This document shows, one piece after another, positions 26,776-36,374 of a stretch of 64,000 nt of DNA; within the stretch, counting starts at the first letter, position 1; each line of letters starts with the position of its first letter. Source of the stretch: an uncultured Clostridia bacterium (GTDB lineage: Bacteria > Bacillota > Clostridia > Christensenellales > UBA1242); contig CANPYI010000002.1 of NCBI GenBank assembly GCA_947588355.1, forward strand, positions 56,195 to 120,194, in the 5' to 3' direction. Made by a program: the position numbers and the translations under genes. The notes below the pieces were generated by a model. The model ran no database searches. It saw only the letters and a list, made by a program, of their open reading frames with translations, and was not told where the DNA came from.

Positions 26776-27584
26776 ATGTTGTTGGTGTAAAATTCAAAAA
26801 TTCCAATCATATATATTCTTTTTCGCCAAACGGCCTAAATTTAAAGCAAGGCGATTATGTGATTGTTGAGACCGACAAAGGTCAAGATTTGGGCGTTGTG
26901 ATAAAAGAACAGGAAATGATTGAGGCAGAAGAACTTAATTCCTCTTTAAAAAACGTCATAAAAAAAGCCGATGAAAAAACGGTCAAAAATGCCGAAAAGT
27001 TTGATGAAGATGCACGCAAACTTTATCCGACAGTAAAAAAGATTGTCAAAGACTTTGGCTTGGATATGAAAGTTGTTCAGGTGGAAGCAAGTTTTGACAA
27101 CAGTCGATATATTGTCAATTTCACCTCCGAAAATCGCGTTGATTTTCGTGAACTTGTGAAAAAACTTGCCGAAACACTGAAAAAACGCGTCGAATTGAGG
27201 CAAATAGGCAATCGCGATGAAGTTCGCATGCTGGGCGGCTTTGGTCCATGCGGAAAAATCTGCTGCTGCGTGCAAAATATGGGCGAGTTTGACCATGTTT
27301 CCATGAAAATGGCAAAAAATCAAAACTTGTCACTCAATCCAAACAGCATATCGGGGCTTTGTGGAAAACTTATGTGCTGCATTGCCTACGAAAATGGCGT
27401 GTATGCCGAAGCACTTCGCATAATGCCAAAGGTTGGCACAATTGTTCAAACAAAAGATGGGCAAGGCACGGTGGTTTTTAATGATTTGTTGCAAAAAAAT
27501 GTTGATGTGAAATTTGTTCGTGGTGATGACACTGAAATCAAGACCTATCCTCTTAACGAAATAAAAACCAAAAGAGAAAACTGA
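26766..27584 (+). CDS. ricT: PSP1-domain protein (RicT/YaaT family)
   Basis: GGFGPCGKICCCVQNMGEFDHVSMKMAKNQNLSLNPNSISGLCGKLMCCIAYE; overlaps holB. Confidence 0.88.
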   Translation: MQIDVVGVKFKNSNHIYSFSPNGLNLKQGDYVIVETDKGQDLGVVIKEQEMIEAEELNSSLKNVIKKADEKTVKNAEKFDEDARKLYPTVKKIVKDFGLDMKVVQVEASFDNSRYIVNFTSENRVDFRELVKKLAETLKKRVELRQIGNRDEVRMLGGFGPCGKICCCVQNMGEFDHVSMKMAKNQNLSLNPNSISGLCGKLMCCIAYENGVYAEALRIMPKVGTIVQTKDGQGTVVFNDLLQKNVDVKFVRGDDTEIKTYPLNEIKTKREN

Positions 27585-28309
27585 TGAAACTTGACAAAGA
27601 TGAACGAATAGAAGATTTGCAATGCGCCGGTCTGAAAATTATTCAAAACAAAAATTTGTACACTTTCACCTCCGACAGCGTGATTTTGGCAAATTTCATA
27701 AAAACCGGCAGCCAAAACTTTGTTGTGGAAATAGGTGCTGGAAGCGGAGTTATTTCTGTATTGTTGCAAGCAAAATGCAAAATAAAAAAGATTATGGCAT
27801 TTGAAATTCAAAAACCTCTTGCCATGCTTTGCGAGAAAAATATCAAACTCAATGCTTTGCAAGAAAAGATTGAAGTTGTTTGTGCGGATGCACGCGAATT
27901 TGAAAAATTTATTCAAAAAAGTTCTGTCGATACAGTTGTCTGCAATCCTCCATACTTTAAGGCAACCAACTTTAAACAAACCGAAACCAAACGCATAGCA
28001 AAAGAAGAAATTTTTCTTTCTTGTGAGCAGTTGTGCCAAACAGCCAGCAAAATGCTTAAAAGCGGGGGAGCGTTTTACGTTTGTTATCCTGCGGACAGGT
28101 CGGCAGAACTTGTTTACACTTTACAAAAGCACAACCTGTCAACCAAACAACTTTTTTTCACAGAAAATGGTCGTGGACAAGTGCAAACCGTTTTTATCAA
28201 GGCTGTAAAAAACGCACATTTTGGAACAAAAGTTATGCCAAATCTTGTCACCAACGACAAAGACGGAAATTATCTTGAAGTTTTGCACACTAAGTATTTT
28301 TCAAAATAA
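27584..28309 (+). CDS. trmN6: tRNA1(Val) (adenine-N6)-methyltransferase-like protein
   Basis: SAM-MTase motif (VEIGAGSGVISVLL) and NPPY motif; follows ricT. Confidence 0.8.
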   Translation: MKLDKDERIEDLQCAGLKIIQNKNLYTFTSDSVILANFIKTGSQNFVVEIGAGSGVISVLLQAKCKIKKIMAFEIQKPLAMLCEKNIKLNALQEKIEVVCADAREFEKFIQKSSVDTVVCNPPYFKATNFKQTETKRIAKEEIFLSCEQLCQTASKMLKSGGAFYVCYPADRSAELVYTLQKHNLSTKQLFFTENGRGQVQTVFIKAVKNAHFGTKVMPNLVTNDKDGNYLEVLHTKYFSK

Positions 28310-28310
28310 A

Positions 28311-28338
28311 AAACACTGAATTTTCAGTGTTTTTTTTT
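28311..28338. terminator. Bidirectional terminator between trmN6 and the ankyrin gene
   Basis: AAAACACTGAA/TTCAGTGTTTT hairpin with T tract. Confidence 0.75.
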
Positions 28339-28347
28339 ACAATCTTT

Positions 28348-28671
28348 TTATTTTAATCCTGCTTTTTGTTCCACTGTTTGAATGTAATATTGGTTTATGG
28401 CAATTTTTCGACATTCAGAGTTTTGCTTGCAAAAACTTATGGCGTTTCTGCCTTTTGTGTTCATATACAAAAAATCCGCATTGTTGTTTGCAAGAATTTC
28501 CATAACATCAGGTTGATTAAACATACCTGCAACCATAGGTGCAGACAGTCTTGCTTTTGAATAGACCACGTTGATATCACCGCCCTGATTCACATATGCC
28601 TTTACCACTTTCAAATTTCCCGTCATGCAAGCAGACATGAACTGTGGAACACTTATTGTTTGTTCGCTCAT
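28348..28671 (-). CDS. Small ankyrin-repeat protein
   Basis: FMSACMTGNLKVVKAYVNQGGDINV... and NQPDVMEILANNNADFLYMNTKGRNAISFC fit ankyrin repeats. Confidence 0.75.
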   Translation of the reverse strand: MSEQTISVPQFMSACMTGNLKVVKAYVNQGGDINVVYSKARLSAPMVAGMFNQPDVMEILANNNADFLYMNTKGRNAISFCKQNSECRKIAINQYYIQTVEQKAGLK

Positions 28672-28725
28672 AATTACCTCACGCTATATTCTACTATAAA
28701 GAAAGTCATTTGTCAATAGATAAAA

Positions 28726-29232
28726 TCACATGACTTTGCAGATTAAACATGCAAGTATTGTTCCGACAAGGCTGCAAAGCAGTGCAACGGGTATTGCATA
28801 AAGCAATTTTTTTACTTTTGTTTGCGAAATATAGACTGTTGCCACATAAAATATCGTTTCACTGCAGCCCATTATCACACACGCGCACCTTGAAATATAA
28901 CTGTCTGCACCATAGGTGGTGAAAATGTTTTCCAAAATTCCATAACTTCCGCTTCCGGTGAAAGGACGCAGAAGGACAAGTTCCACAAGTTCTGGCGGAA
29001 TGCCAAGTGCTCTGAATATCGGTGCAAGCAAACTTGCCAAAAAATCTGTGATACCGCTTACGCGAAGCAATGCCACAGCAATCAAGATGCAAGCAATAAA
29101 AGGAAAAATATCAACGACCAACTTTATTGCACCTTTTGCACCTTTGACAAAAGTGTCGTAGGTGTTGATGCGTTTTATTACACAGTAAATAAAAAGTGCG
29201 ATAAAAATAACGGGAAGAATGTAAACGTCCAT
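28726..29232 (-). CDS. spmB: Spore maturation protein B-like (nucleoside-recognition/GATE domain)
   Basis: RPFTGSGSYGILENIFTTYGADSYISRCACVIMGCSETIFYV motif; adjacent spmA. Confidence 0.88.
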   Translation of the reverse strand: MDVYILPVIFIALFIYCVIKRINTYDTFVKGAKGAIKLVVDIFPFIACILIAVALLRVSGITDFLASLLAPIFRALGIPPELVELVLLRPFTGSGSYGILENIFTTYGADSYISRCACVIMGCSETIFYVATVYISQTKVKKLLYAIPVALLCSLVGTILACLICKVM

Positions 29233-29233
29233 T

Positions 29234-29806
29234 TTATGCCCTCTTTTTGTGTTTGAAGAGTTTGTTTATGGTATGCACAAGAAGAATTCCCATCACGGTG
29301 GTGATGAATGTGACGATTATTGTTGGAAGAATGATATCAGACGGATTTGTGGAGCCAGCCGCTGCTCGCAGTCCTATCACGGTTGTCGGCAAAAGTTGTA
29401 TTGATGTGGCGTTGACGACAATCAGCATTATCATGGCAAAATTTGCCTTTCCGCTTCCGTCATCAAGCGCTTGCATTGACCTTATGCCCATCGGTGTTGC
29501 AGCATTGCCAAGTCCAAGCATGTTTGCCGAAACATTCAGCGCAATAAGTTTTTGTGTCTGTTCGTCTTCCACTTTGAAAATTTTTTTGATAAGCGGACGC
29601 AAAAGTTTTGCCAATTTTTCTCCCAAACCGCTTGCATCAACAAGTTCCATTATTCCAAGCCACACTGCATACACTGCACAAAGTTCGATGCACAGGCTTA
29701 GGGCGTCTGTGGACGCGGAAATCATTTCAGACAAAACCGCTCCAGGATTTACAATAAGCAAGACGAGCATGCTTGCAAGCATCATAACAAGCCAAAAAGT
29801 GTTCAT
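29234..29806 (-). CDS. spmA: Spore maturation protein A-like
   Basis: NVSANMLGLGNAATPMGIRSMQAL motif; precedes spmB. Confidence 0.88.
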   Translation of the reverse strand: MNTFWLVMMLASMLVLLIVNPGAVLSEMISASTDALSLCIELCAVYAVWLGIMELVDASGLGEKLAKLLRPLIKKIFKVEDEQTQKLIALNVSANMLGLGNAATPMGIRSMQALDDGSGKANFAMIMLIVVNATSIQLLPTTVIGLRAAAGSTNPSDIILPTIIVTFITTVMGILLVHTINKLFKHKKRA

Positions 29807-29879
29807 ACAAATATTTATGCGAAAACTGACGAAAAAAGCACAAACGTGGTTTTGAGGCTTGGATTTGGAAAAAATACAC

Positions 29880-29909
29880 TTGACAATTTGTTTTTATTTT
29901 TGTTAAAAT
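29880..29909 (+). promoter_or_regulatory. Putative promoter of tatD-rsmA (TTGACA-N18-TAAAAT)
   Basis: Hexamers 29880-29885 and 29904-29909. Confidence 0.5.
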
Positions 29910-29916
29910 TTCATCG

Positions 29917-30780
29917 ATGAAACTTGTTGATGTACATGCACATTTGACAGATGAAAAATATGTAGATTTGTTGGAAGTTATAGGCCGAGCCGAGGAGGCT
30001 GGGATTGAAAAAATCATTTCTGCCGGCTGTGATTTTTTGTCGTCTCAAAAAGCAATTCAACTTGCACAAACACAGCAAAATATTTTTGCCACTGTTGGCA
30101 TTCATCCAGAAAATATCGCTGATTTTGAAAGTTTTGGCGTACAAGCACTAAAAAATGCTAAAAATGATTTTGAAAACGAGTTTGCAAAAATTTGTGACTT
30201 GGCAAAACAAAAAAAAGTTGTTGCCATAGGTGAAATAGGCTTGGACTATCACTATATTGATTATCTTGCCGATCAACAACACAAATTTGGTGACAAAATT
30301 ACAGAAAAACAAATTGAAGAGATAAAATCTTTGCAAAAAATGGCCTTTGAAGAGCAAATTCAACTTGCAAACGAACTTGAAAAACCTATCGTTGTCCACA
30401 GCAGAGATGCGATGGGCGACACTATTGAAATTTTGAAAAAAAACAGCCTGAAAAAAGAAAGTTTGCTTCATTGTTTCAGCGGAAGTTTTGAAAGTGCAAA
30501 AATTTTGATGAAACTTGGCTTTTCTTTTTCATTTGGCGGAGTTGTCACTTTCAAAAACGCCAAAAATGTTCAAGAAGTTGTCAAAAATGTTTCAATCGAA
30601 AATATACTCCTTGAAACTGATTGTCCTTACATGAGTCCAGAGCCTTTCCGCGGACAACGAAACGAGCCAAAAAATGTTGTGTATGTTGCGGACATGATTG
30701 CTCGATTGAAGGGCATTTCGATAGAGCAAGTTGCAAAAGTCACAACCGAAAATGCCATGCGGCTGTTTGATTTGAGGTGA
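29917..30780 (+). CDS. tatD: TatD family hydrolase/DNase
   Basis: DVHAHLTD, GEIGLDYHY, HCFSGS, LLETDCPYMSPEPFRGQRNEP. Confidence 0.93.
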   Translation: MKLVDVHAHLTDEKYVDLLEVIGRAEEAGIEKIISAGCDFLSSQKAIQLAQTQQNIFATVGIHPENIADFESFGVQALKNAKNDFENEFAKICDLAKQKKVVAIGEIGLDYHYIDYLADQQHKFGDKITEKQIEEIKSLQKMAFEEQIQLANELEKPIVVHSRDAMGDTIEILKKNSLKKESLLHCFSGSFESAKILMKLGFSFSFGGVVTFKNAKNVQEVVKNVSIENILLETDCPYMSPEPFRGQRNEPKNVVYVADMIARLKGISIEQVAKVTTENAMRLFDLR

Positions 30781-30783
30781 CAT

Positions 30784-31575
30784 ATGAGCGAATTTGTTTT
30801 TAAAAAAAAATACGGTCAAAATTTTATTTCGGATAAAAATTTGTTGACTGCAATAGTGAGTGATGCAAAAATCGACAGCACAGACAATGTTTTGGAGATA
30901 GGTGCGGGTGCGGGCAGCCTTACGCAAGTGTTGTCGTCAAAGGCAAAAAAAATTGTATCTTTTGAAATTGACAAAGACTTGAAACAAATATTGTTGGCGC
31001 TGAATTTGGAAAATGTGCAATTTGTGTTTGACGATTTTATGAAAGTTGAAATGTCTGACATTGACAAAATGTTTGATGGAAATTTTAAAGTTGTTGCCAA
31101 TTTGCCATATTACATCACCACACCAATCATTTTCAAACTTTTGGAAGAGTCCGAAAAAATTGAAAGTTTGACCATTATGGTGCAAAAAGAAGTTGCCGAG
31201 CGTGTGTGTGCCAAAGTTGGCAGCAAGGATTATGGCATTTTGTCTGTGATGGTGGCATTTCACGGAAGTGCAAGCATAACACGTGTAATTGGCCGTCAAA
31301 ACTTTTTTCCTATGCCAAATGTTGACAGCGCAATTTTGAGGATAGATATACAAAACAAATATATTGATGTTGAAAAACCAAGTTTTTTAAAATTTGTCAA
31401 AACTTGTTTTTCCATGAGGCGCAAAACACTGCTCAACAACCTTTCTTCTTTGATGTCAAAACAGCAGTTGAAAGATTGCCTGGGTGACGAGATTTTGAAA
31501 AAACGCGCCGAGCAACTTTCCTTGCAACAATTTTTGGAAATTTACGCAAAAGTGACAAAAATAATCAAAAAGTAA
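30784..31575 (+). CDS. rsmA: 16S rRNA dimethyladenosine transferase
   Basis: KKYGQNFISDKN, EIGAGAGSLT, NLPYYITTPIIF, PMPNVDSAI. Confidence 0.95.
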   Translation: MSEFVFKKKYGQNFISDKNLLTAIVSDAKIDSTDNVLEIGAGAGSLTQVLSSKAKKIVSFEIDKDLKQILLALNLENVQFVFDDFMKVEMSDIDKMFDGNFKVVANLPYYITTPIIFKLLEESEKIESLTIMVQKEVAERVCAKVGSKDYGILSVMVAFHGSASITRVIGRQNFFPMPNVDSAILRIDIQNKYIDVEKPSFLKFVKTCFSMRRKTLLNNLSSLMSKQQLKDCLGDEILKKRAEQLSLQQFLEIYAKVTKIIKK

Positions 31576-31586
31576 TATAAAAAAGT

Positions 31587-31754
31587 ATGGCTTACAGCGA
31601 TGAGGAGTTGGTGCTTTTGGCAACCTCAATTGCCATGGAACTTGCTCGTGATTTGGACATGAAACAATTGGAAGAATTGCGAAACTTGATAAATCAGATT
31701 TCGTGTTCTCTTTCAACGCTGATAAATTGCCGCTTCAAGCACTTGCCAAAATAA
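31587..31754 (+). CDS. Small 55-aa protein (below the ORF-track cut-off); tentative resemblance to short clostridial DUF6774-type proteins
   Basis: MAYSDEELVLLATSIAMELARDLDMKQLEELRNLINQISCSLSTLINCRFKHLPK, just after rsmA and before a terminator. Confidence 0.6.
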   Translation: MAYSDEELVLLATSIAMELARDLDMKQLEELRNLINQISCSLSTLINCRFKHLPK

Positions 31755-31775
31755 ATCAAAACCTCCAAAAATAAC

Positions 31776-31804
31776 AAAAAACCGCTATTTTTTGCGGTTT
31801 TTTT
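31776..31804. terminator. Bidirectional terminator between the 55-aa ORF and rplI
   Basis: AAAAAACCGC / GCGGTTTTTTT. Confidence 0.8.
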
Positions 31805-32246
31805 ATAAAGAAACAACTTCAACTTTAAATTTTGCTGACACTTCTGGATAAATTCGTGCGGTGATTTCATATATTCCTGTTGCCTTGATAGGCTCTTTTA
31901 AGTCCACCTTTTTTTTGTCAAGATTTATGCCAAGTTTTTCAAACGCCTCCGAAATTTCTTTTGAAGTGACAGAGCCAAAAGTTTTGCCATTTTCTCCACA
32001 TTTTATTTTCAATGTCACAAGTTTGCCTTCAACTTGTTTTGCAATTTCTTTTGCTGCCAAAAATTCTTGATGTTTGTGATATGCTTGTGCGTCTTTTTGA
32101 ATTTTATTTTCGCTCATTGCACTTGCATCTGCAACTTTTGCTGAGCCGTTTTTCAACAAAAAGTTTTTTGCATATCCATCAGCCACTTCTTTTATCTCAC
32201 CTTTTTTGCCTGTGCCTTTGACATCTTTAAGCAATACAACCTTCAT
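31803..32246 (-). CDS. rplI: 50S ribosomal protein L9
   Basis: [36 protein letters not shown]. Confidence 0.96.
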   Translation of the reverse strand: MKVVLLKDVKGTGKKGEIKEVADGYAKNFLLKNGSAKVADASAMSENKIQKDAQAYHKHQEFLAAKEIAKQVEGKLVTLKIKCGENGKTFGSVTSKEISEAFEKLGINLDKKKVDLKEPIKATGIYEITARIYPEVSAKFKVEVVSL

Positions 32247-32265
32247 TTTTCACCTCGTTGCAGTT

Positions 32266-32295
32266 ATATTACAACAAACTAGTTTGTTTTGTCAA
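32266..32295 (-). promoter_or_regulatory. rplI promoter (TTGACA-N18-TAATAT, minus strand) with a 16-bp palindrome in the spacer
   Basis: AACAAACTAGTTTGTT at 32273-32288 between the hexamers. Confidence 0.5.
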
Positions 32296-32328
32296 CTTTT
32301 GGACAAAATCAATTTATTGGAGGATATA

Positions 32329-32640
32329 ATGGATATTCGTTGCAGAAAAACAAGTTGTCAGTTTAATGACAAGTACACTTGCAAGGCAAAGGAAATTTTG
32401 ATAAAGAAAAATGGCGAATGTGACACCTATAGACATGGTGACAAACCCGCAGTTGACAAAACAAAGTGGCTGTTTTCTGACACGCCGCCGGAATATGCTC
32501 CACAACGCGACAGCAAAACGATTGGAATAGGCTGCAATGCACACTGCCTTTTCAATCAAGATGGCAAGTGTGTTGCCAATGGCATAACCCTGAATGACTT
32601 GCAAGAAAAACCGCTTTGCGTCACTTTTTTGAGAAAATAA
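32329..32640 (+). CDS. Cys-rich small protein with two DUF1540-like C-x4-C-x(n)-C motifs
   Basis: CRKTSCQFNDKYTC and CNAHCLFNQDGKC; RBS GGAGG before ATG 32329. Confidence 0.7.
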   Translation: MDIRCRKTSCQFNDKYTCKAKEILIKKNGECDTYRHGDKPAVDKTKWLFSDTPPEYAPQRDSKTIGIGCNAHCLFNQDGKCVANGITLNDLQEKPLCVTFLRK

Positions 32641-32693
32641 AAAATATTGAATTTAATGTTGCAAAACTTAAAATTGTATTGTATAATAAAGGC

Positions 32694-34079
32694 ATGGGAA
32701 GAAAGAAAAGAAAAGCGGAGCAAAAAGCACTTGAACAGGCACGTATCACAGAAGTAAACACTGAACTTTCTGCAGACAAGAAGGAGGACTTGCCTGCAAA
32801 ACCTCAAACGGAAGATGTGCAACTGCAAGTGGTGACAAAAGATGCCTCGCAAGATATTTTGGAAGTGCTCAGATATGAGCGAAAGCAAAGAAACAATTTG
32901 CTTGGAAAGTTTGTTGGCGACGAGTATGTAATTCCAGACGATATACGAAAAGAACTTTTGCTTGTCGGAAAAAAGTTTGACGAGTTTGACGAAAATGTGA
33001 TCAGAGTGACAACAATACTTGGAGATTTTGTTTTAAATTTTCGAATAGATCTTGAAATTGACCCTGATATATGCAAAGCAAAATTGTACTTTATAGAAGT
33101 TGAACAGGGGATTGAAGAGGATATAAAACATCTTTCCTTGCTTGACGAAATGGAAGAGCCAAATGACATGGAATTTCGAAGCAAAGTTTTTGAAAGGTGG
33201 CACATTTATTACGAGGGCGAAGATTTTGCAAAAGGTGACTTTTTGCATCAATATATCCACATGCAAAACGAAGAATATTTGTTCCAGAAAGAACTTGTGG
33301 CAATTCTGTCGCAACTCTTTGTGGTCAGAATGTTGGCATATTTGGACAAGATGGGGGAAATTGGTGACAAAATCCGTGTAGATTTTAAACTTGCCATGGA
33401 AAAACTTTTGGAACAAGATGAAAGTTTTGCTCAAAACTTCACTATGCAAAAGTACTTGCTTGTTGACTTTATTGTCAAGCACAATGCCTTTGCTGAAATC
33501 ATGAAAACTGACGAGGGTACAAAGATACTTAATGGTTATTCTGCACCAATCATAAAACTGCGTGACAAAACTTATGAAAACTCCATTGAGGCAACAACCA
33601 CTGCAAAAAAGCCGACAAAAAAGAAAACAGACACTGCAAAACCTACAATAAAAGCCAAAAGCGTAAAACCTGCAAAGAGTTCTGCAAAGCCATTTGTATT
33701 GGATTTTTCAAAACTTCCAAAAACAAACGTAGGAGGCGGGTCCTTTGGCATCAAGCCTGCAACTGCTCAACCTCAACGCGCACCTGTTGCACGTCAAACA
33801 CCACCACGTCAAGTGCCAAACCCACGTCCTGTGCAACAACCTGCACCGCAAAAAGTTGCACAAGGGCCAAAGCCAGCAGAAGAAATGCGATCCAAAGAAG
33901 CACAACAAGAAATGGCGGCAGGTTTAGATAATATTACATTGCCAGGTGATTATACAAATAATGCACAAGCCGTTGGAAGTATATCTGTGAATGTAGTACC
34001 TCAGACAAGAGTAAATCAAGGGAAAAGAACTGAAGATTTTACGAATAAAAAACCTAATACTCCAACTATAAGTAAATAG
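32694..34079 (+). CDS. Hypothetical cytoplasmic protein with K/P/A/Q-rich low-complexity C-terminal tail
   Basis: MGRKKRKAEQKALEQ...; ATG 32694; no signal peptide or TM; tail PQRAPVARQTPPRQVPNPRPVQQPAPQKVAQGPKP. Confidence 0.75.
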   Translation: MGRKKRKAEQKALEQARITEVNTELSADKKEDLPAKPQTEDVQLQVVTKDASQDILEVLRYERKQRNNLLGKFVGDEYVIPDDIRKELLLVGKKFDEFDENVIRVTTILGDFVLNFRIDLEIDPDICKAKLYFIEVEQGIEEDIKHLSLLDEMEEPNDMEFRSKVFERWHIYYEGEDFAKGDFLHQYIHMQNEEYLFQKELVAILSQLFVVRMLAYLDKMGEIGDKIRVDFKLAMEKLLEQDESFAQNFTMQKYLLVDFIVKHNAFAEIMKTDEGTKILNGYSAPIIKLRDKTYENSIEATTTAKKPTKKKTDTAKPTIKAKSVKPAKSSAKPFVLDFSKLPKTNVGGGSFGIKPATAQPQRAPVARQTPPRQVPNPRPVQQPAPQKVAQGPKPAEEMRSKEAQQEMAAGLDNITLPGDYTNNAQAVGSISVNVVPQTRVNQGKRTEDFTNKKPNTPTISK

Positions 34080-34091
34080 TTTCAAAACAAA

Positions 34092-34120
34092 AAAAATAAG
34101 AGGTTTTCCTCTTATTTTTT
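34092..34120. terminator. Bidirectional terminator
   Basis: AAAAATAAGAGG tttt CCTCTTATTTTT. Confidence 0.8.
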
Positions 34121-34586
34121 ACTTTATTTTACCTTTGTTTGGAGTTGGAATTCCTTTACTTTTTGCAGTTTCATAGTTTCTGTCCACACAGCGTTGGATT
34201 GTTCCATTAAAGACTCTGAAAAGTGAACGACATTTTTCCAATTGACTTGAACTGTTAGGGGGCAATGCTTTGATTTGCGCTAATTGTTTCAGAAAGAATT
34301 CTTTGTCAGGAATGTGAACTGCTCCACCCATGTTTTTGATATTTATAAAAAGGTTTAAGTGTTGATCCGCGTATTCACGACATAACTTACCTAAACTATT
34401 TACATCATCAACGCTTGTAGAACCTTTTGATGCAAAAGTGTAAAATTCAGAGTTTGCATCAATCAATTTTAAAGCATCATTACAAATATTGACAAAGTCG
34501 CCATATGGAAATGGAGTTCTTTCGTCTTGAATTAATGTTATACCAGGGTGTACTGTATTTGATTTTTCATATTTATAATCAGCCAT
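34119..34586 (-). CDS. Hypothetical protein
   Basis: MADYKYEKSNTVHPGITLIQDERTPFPYG...; AGGAGAAAGAAA RBS before ATG (34586); no family recognised. Confidence 0.65.
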   Translation of the reverse strand: MADYKYEKSNTVHPGITLIQDERTPFPYGDFVNICNDALKLIDANSEFYTFASKGSTSVDDVNSLGKLCREYADQHLNLFINIKNMGGAVHIPDKEFFLKQLAQIKALPPNSSSQLEKCRSLFRVFNGTIQRCVDRNYETAKSKGIPTPNKGKIK

Positions 34587-34716
34587 TTTCTTTCTCCTAA
34601 AATCAGTTTTCGTCCATAGTATAGCACAAATTTTTTGATTTGTAAATACCCTTTTGAAAAATTTTTTGAATATTTTTCCAAAAACTTTGCAAAAATTCCT
34701 ATCAAAAGGGTAGGTA

Positions 34717-36324
34717 GTGACAAAGTTTAGTTCCAAAATTGGCGTAAGCGCCTTTATTTTGCTTGTCAGTGGCGTGGTGTGCAAGGCACTGGGCGCACTC
34801 TTTCGCTTGCCACTTACAAACCTTTTGGGTATCGAGGGCATTGGCGTTTTTCAACTAGTTATGTCGCTTTATTCTTTTGCTTTGGTGCTGACTTGCGGTG
34901 GAGTGACAAACGCACTTTCAAAACTTATTTCGTCCGCTCGTGCCAAGGGTGAAAGCAAAAAGATTTCTGTCTTTATGGTGCGTGCCGTCCTATCTGGCCT
35001 TGCGATCGGCCTTGCAATTGGTCTGATTTTTTTGGCATTTTCAAAACTTATCGCGTCGTTTCAAAGTATTACTGCATGGTCAAGTTATATGCTCTTTCTT
35101 TTGCTTTTGCCACTTGGAGCAGGTCTGGCGGCTTTTCGAGGTTTTTTTCAGGGACATGAAAACATGTTGCCAACTGCAGTAAGTCAAGTGTTGGAGCAAA
35201 TCTTCAAGTTTGCTTTTGGATTGCTGTTTGCATATTACTTTGGCAAGTTTGGCGTAAGTTTGGGTGTTTTTGGTGCATTTTTGGGAATGGTGATTAGCGA
35301 AGTTGTTGCACTTGGCTATTTGCTTGTTTTGTATATCGTAAGAAACAGAAAAAGAGCAAAACTTTTTTCTAAAGGCTATGCGTCTGCCGTGGAGGTTTCG
35401 GGAGAATTTTTCACGCAGCAAAATTTGAGCAAAAATATCTGCTCAGATGCCCGAAAACAGTTTGACAGAGCAAATTATCCACTTATGCTTTCCGCTTCTG
35501 TTTTGCCACTTGTCAATGCTTTTGATGGTTTGGTGATTGTTGCACGACTTAAACTTGCAGGATTTTCTGGCGCAGACGCTGCTCAACTTTTTGGTTTGCA
35601 AGCCGGAGTTGTGGGGGCAATATTAAATTTTCCGCTGATAATTTCTATCGCCGTAACCACAACTCTTTTGCCAAATATATCTTATCTGATTTCGCGTGGC
35701 ACTTTTGGAAAATATGTCATTGAGCGTGGACTTAAAATTTTGCTGTTTCTGATTTTGCCGACCACTTTTGGGATGGTGGCAATTTCAAAAGTGGCATTGC
35801 CATTGTTGTATGCGGATATGACTGAAAACCTTTTGTTTGTCGCTTTTTGGCTGATGTTTTATGGTGCGTTTTCGATTGTTTTGACTGCTTTGATGCAGTA
35901 TTTTGTGATGTTGTTGCAGGCAAACGGGCAGTTTAATTTTATTTTGATTGCCACCGCGATAGGCGGATTTGTGAAAGCCGTCCTCTCGTTTTTTCTTGCA
36001 AGTGTGCCATCTGTCAACATCTTTGCATTGGTGATAGGCAATATAGCCATGGCAGGAATAATTTGTGTTGCTGCCATCGTCAAATTGAAAAAGGAAATTG
36101 CTTTTTCAGTTGGCTTTGCAGACATTTTGCTTTTGCTTTTTGCTACGCTTGTCATGTTTGTTGCGGTGTTCTGTTTTTTGAATTTCAACTATTTTCATCC
36201 TATTGTCAATCTTGTCTTGGCAATCATGATTGGAGTGCTTACTTACACCGTTTTGACAGCCCCTTTTATAATCAAAATTTTGCCTAAGTTGAAAAACAAA
36301 ACTCCTTTCAAAAAAGCAAAATAA
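34717..36324 (+). CDS. Polysaccharide biosynthesis/flippase, MOP superfamily (SpoVB/YtgP-like)
   Basis: Multi-TM protein; LVSGVVCKALGALFRLPLTNLLGIEGIGVFQLVMSLYSF and FFQGHENMLPTAVSQVLEQIFK are typical of this family. Confidence 0.88.
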   Translation: MTKFSSKIGVSAFILLVSGVVCKALGALFRLPLTNLLGIEGIGVFQLVMSLYSFALVLTCGGVTNALSKLISSARAKGESKKISVFMVRAVLSGLAIGLAIGLIFLAFSKLIASFQSITAWSSYMLFLLLLPLGAGLAAFRGFFQGHENMLPTAVSQVLEQIFKFAFGLLFAYYFGKFGVSLGVFGAFLGMVISEVVALGYLLVLYIVRNRKRAKLFSKGYASAVEVSGEFFTQQNLSKNICSDARKQFDRANYPLMLSASVLPLVNAFDGLVIVARLKLAGFSGADAAQLFGLQAGVVGAILNFPLIISIAVTTTLLPNISYLISRGTFGKYVIERGLKILLFLILPTTFGMVAISKVALPLLYADMTENLLFVAFWLMFYGAFSIVLTALMQYFVMLLQANGQFNFILIATAIGGFVKAVLSFFLASVPSVNIFALVIGNIAMAGIICVAAIVKLKKEIAFSVGFADILLLLFATLVMFVAVFCFLNFNYFHPIVNLVLAIMIGVLTYTVLTAPFIIKILPKLKNKTPFKKAK

Positions 36325-36374
36325 TTTCGTTTAAATTTTGTGTGCTTGGAAAAAATCTTTTTTGGAGGTTGAAT

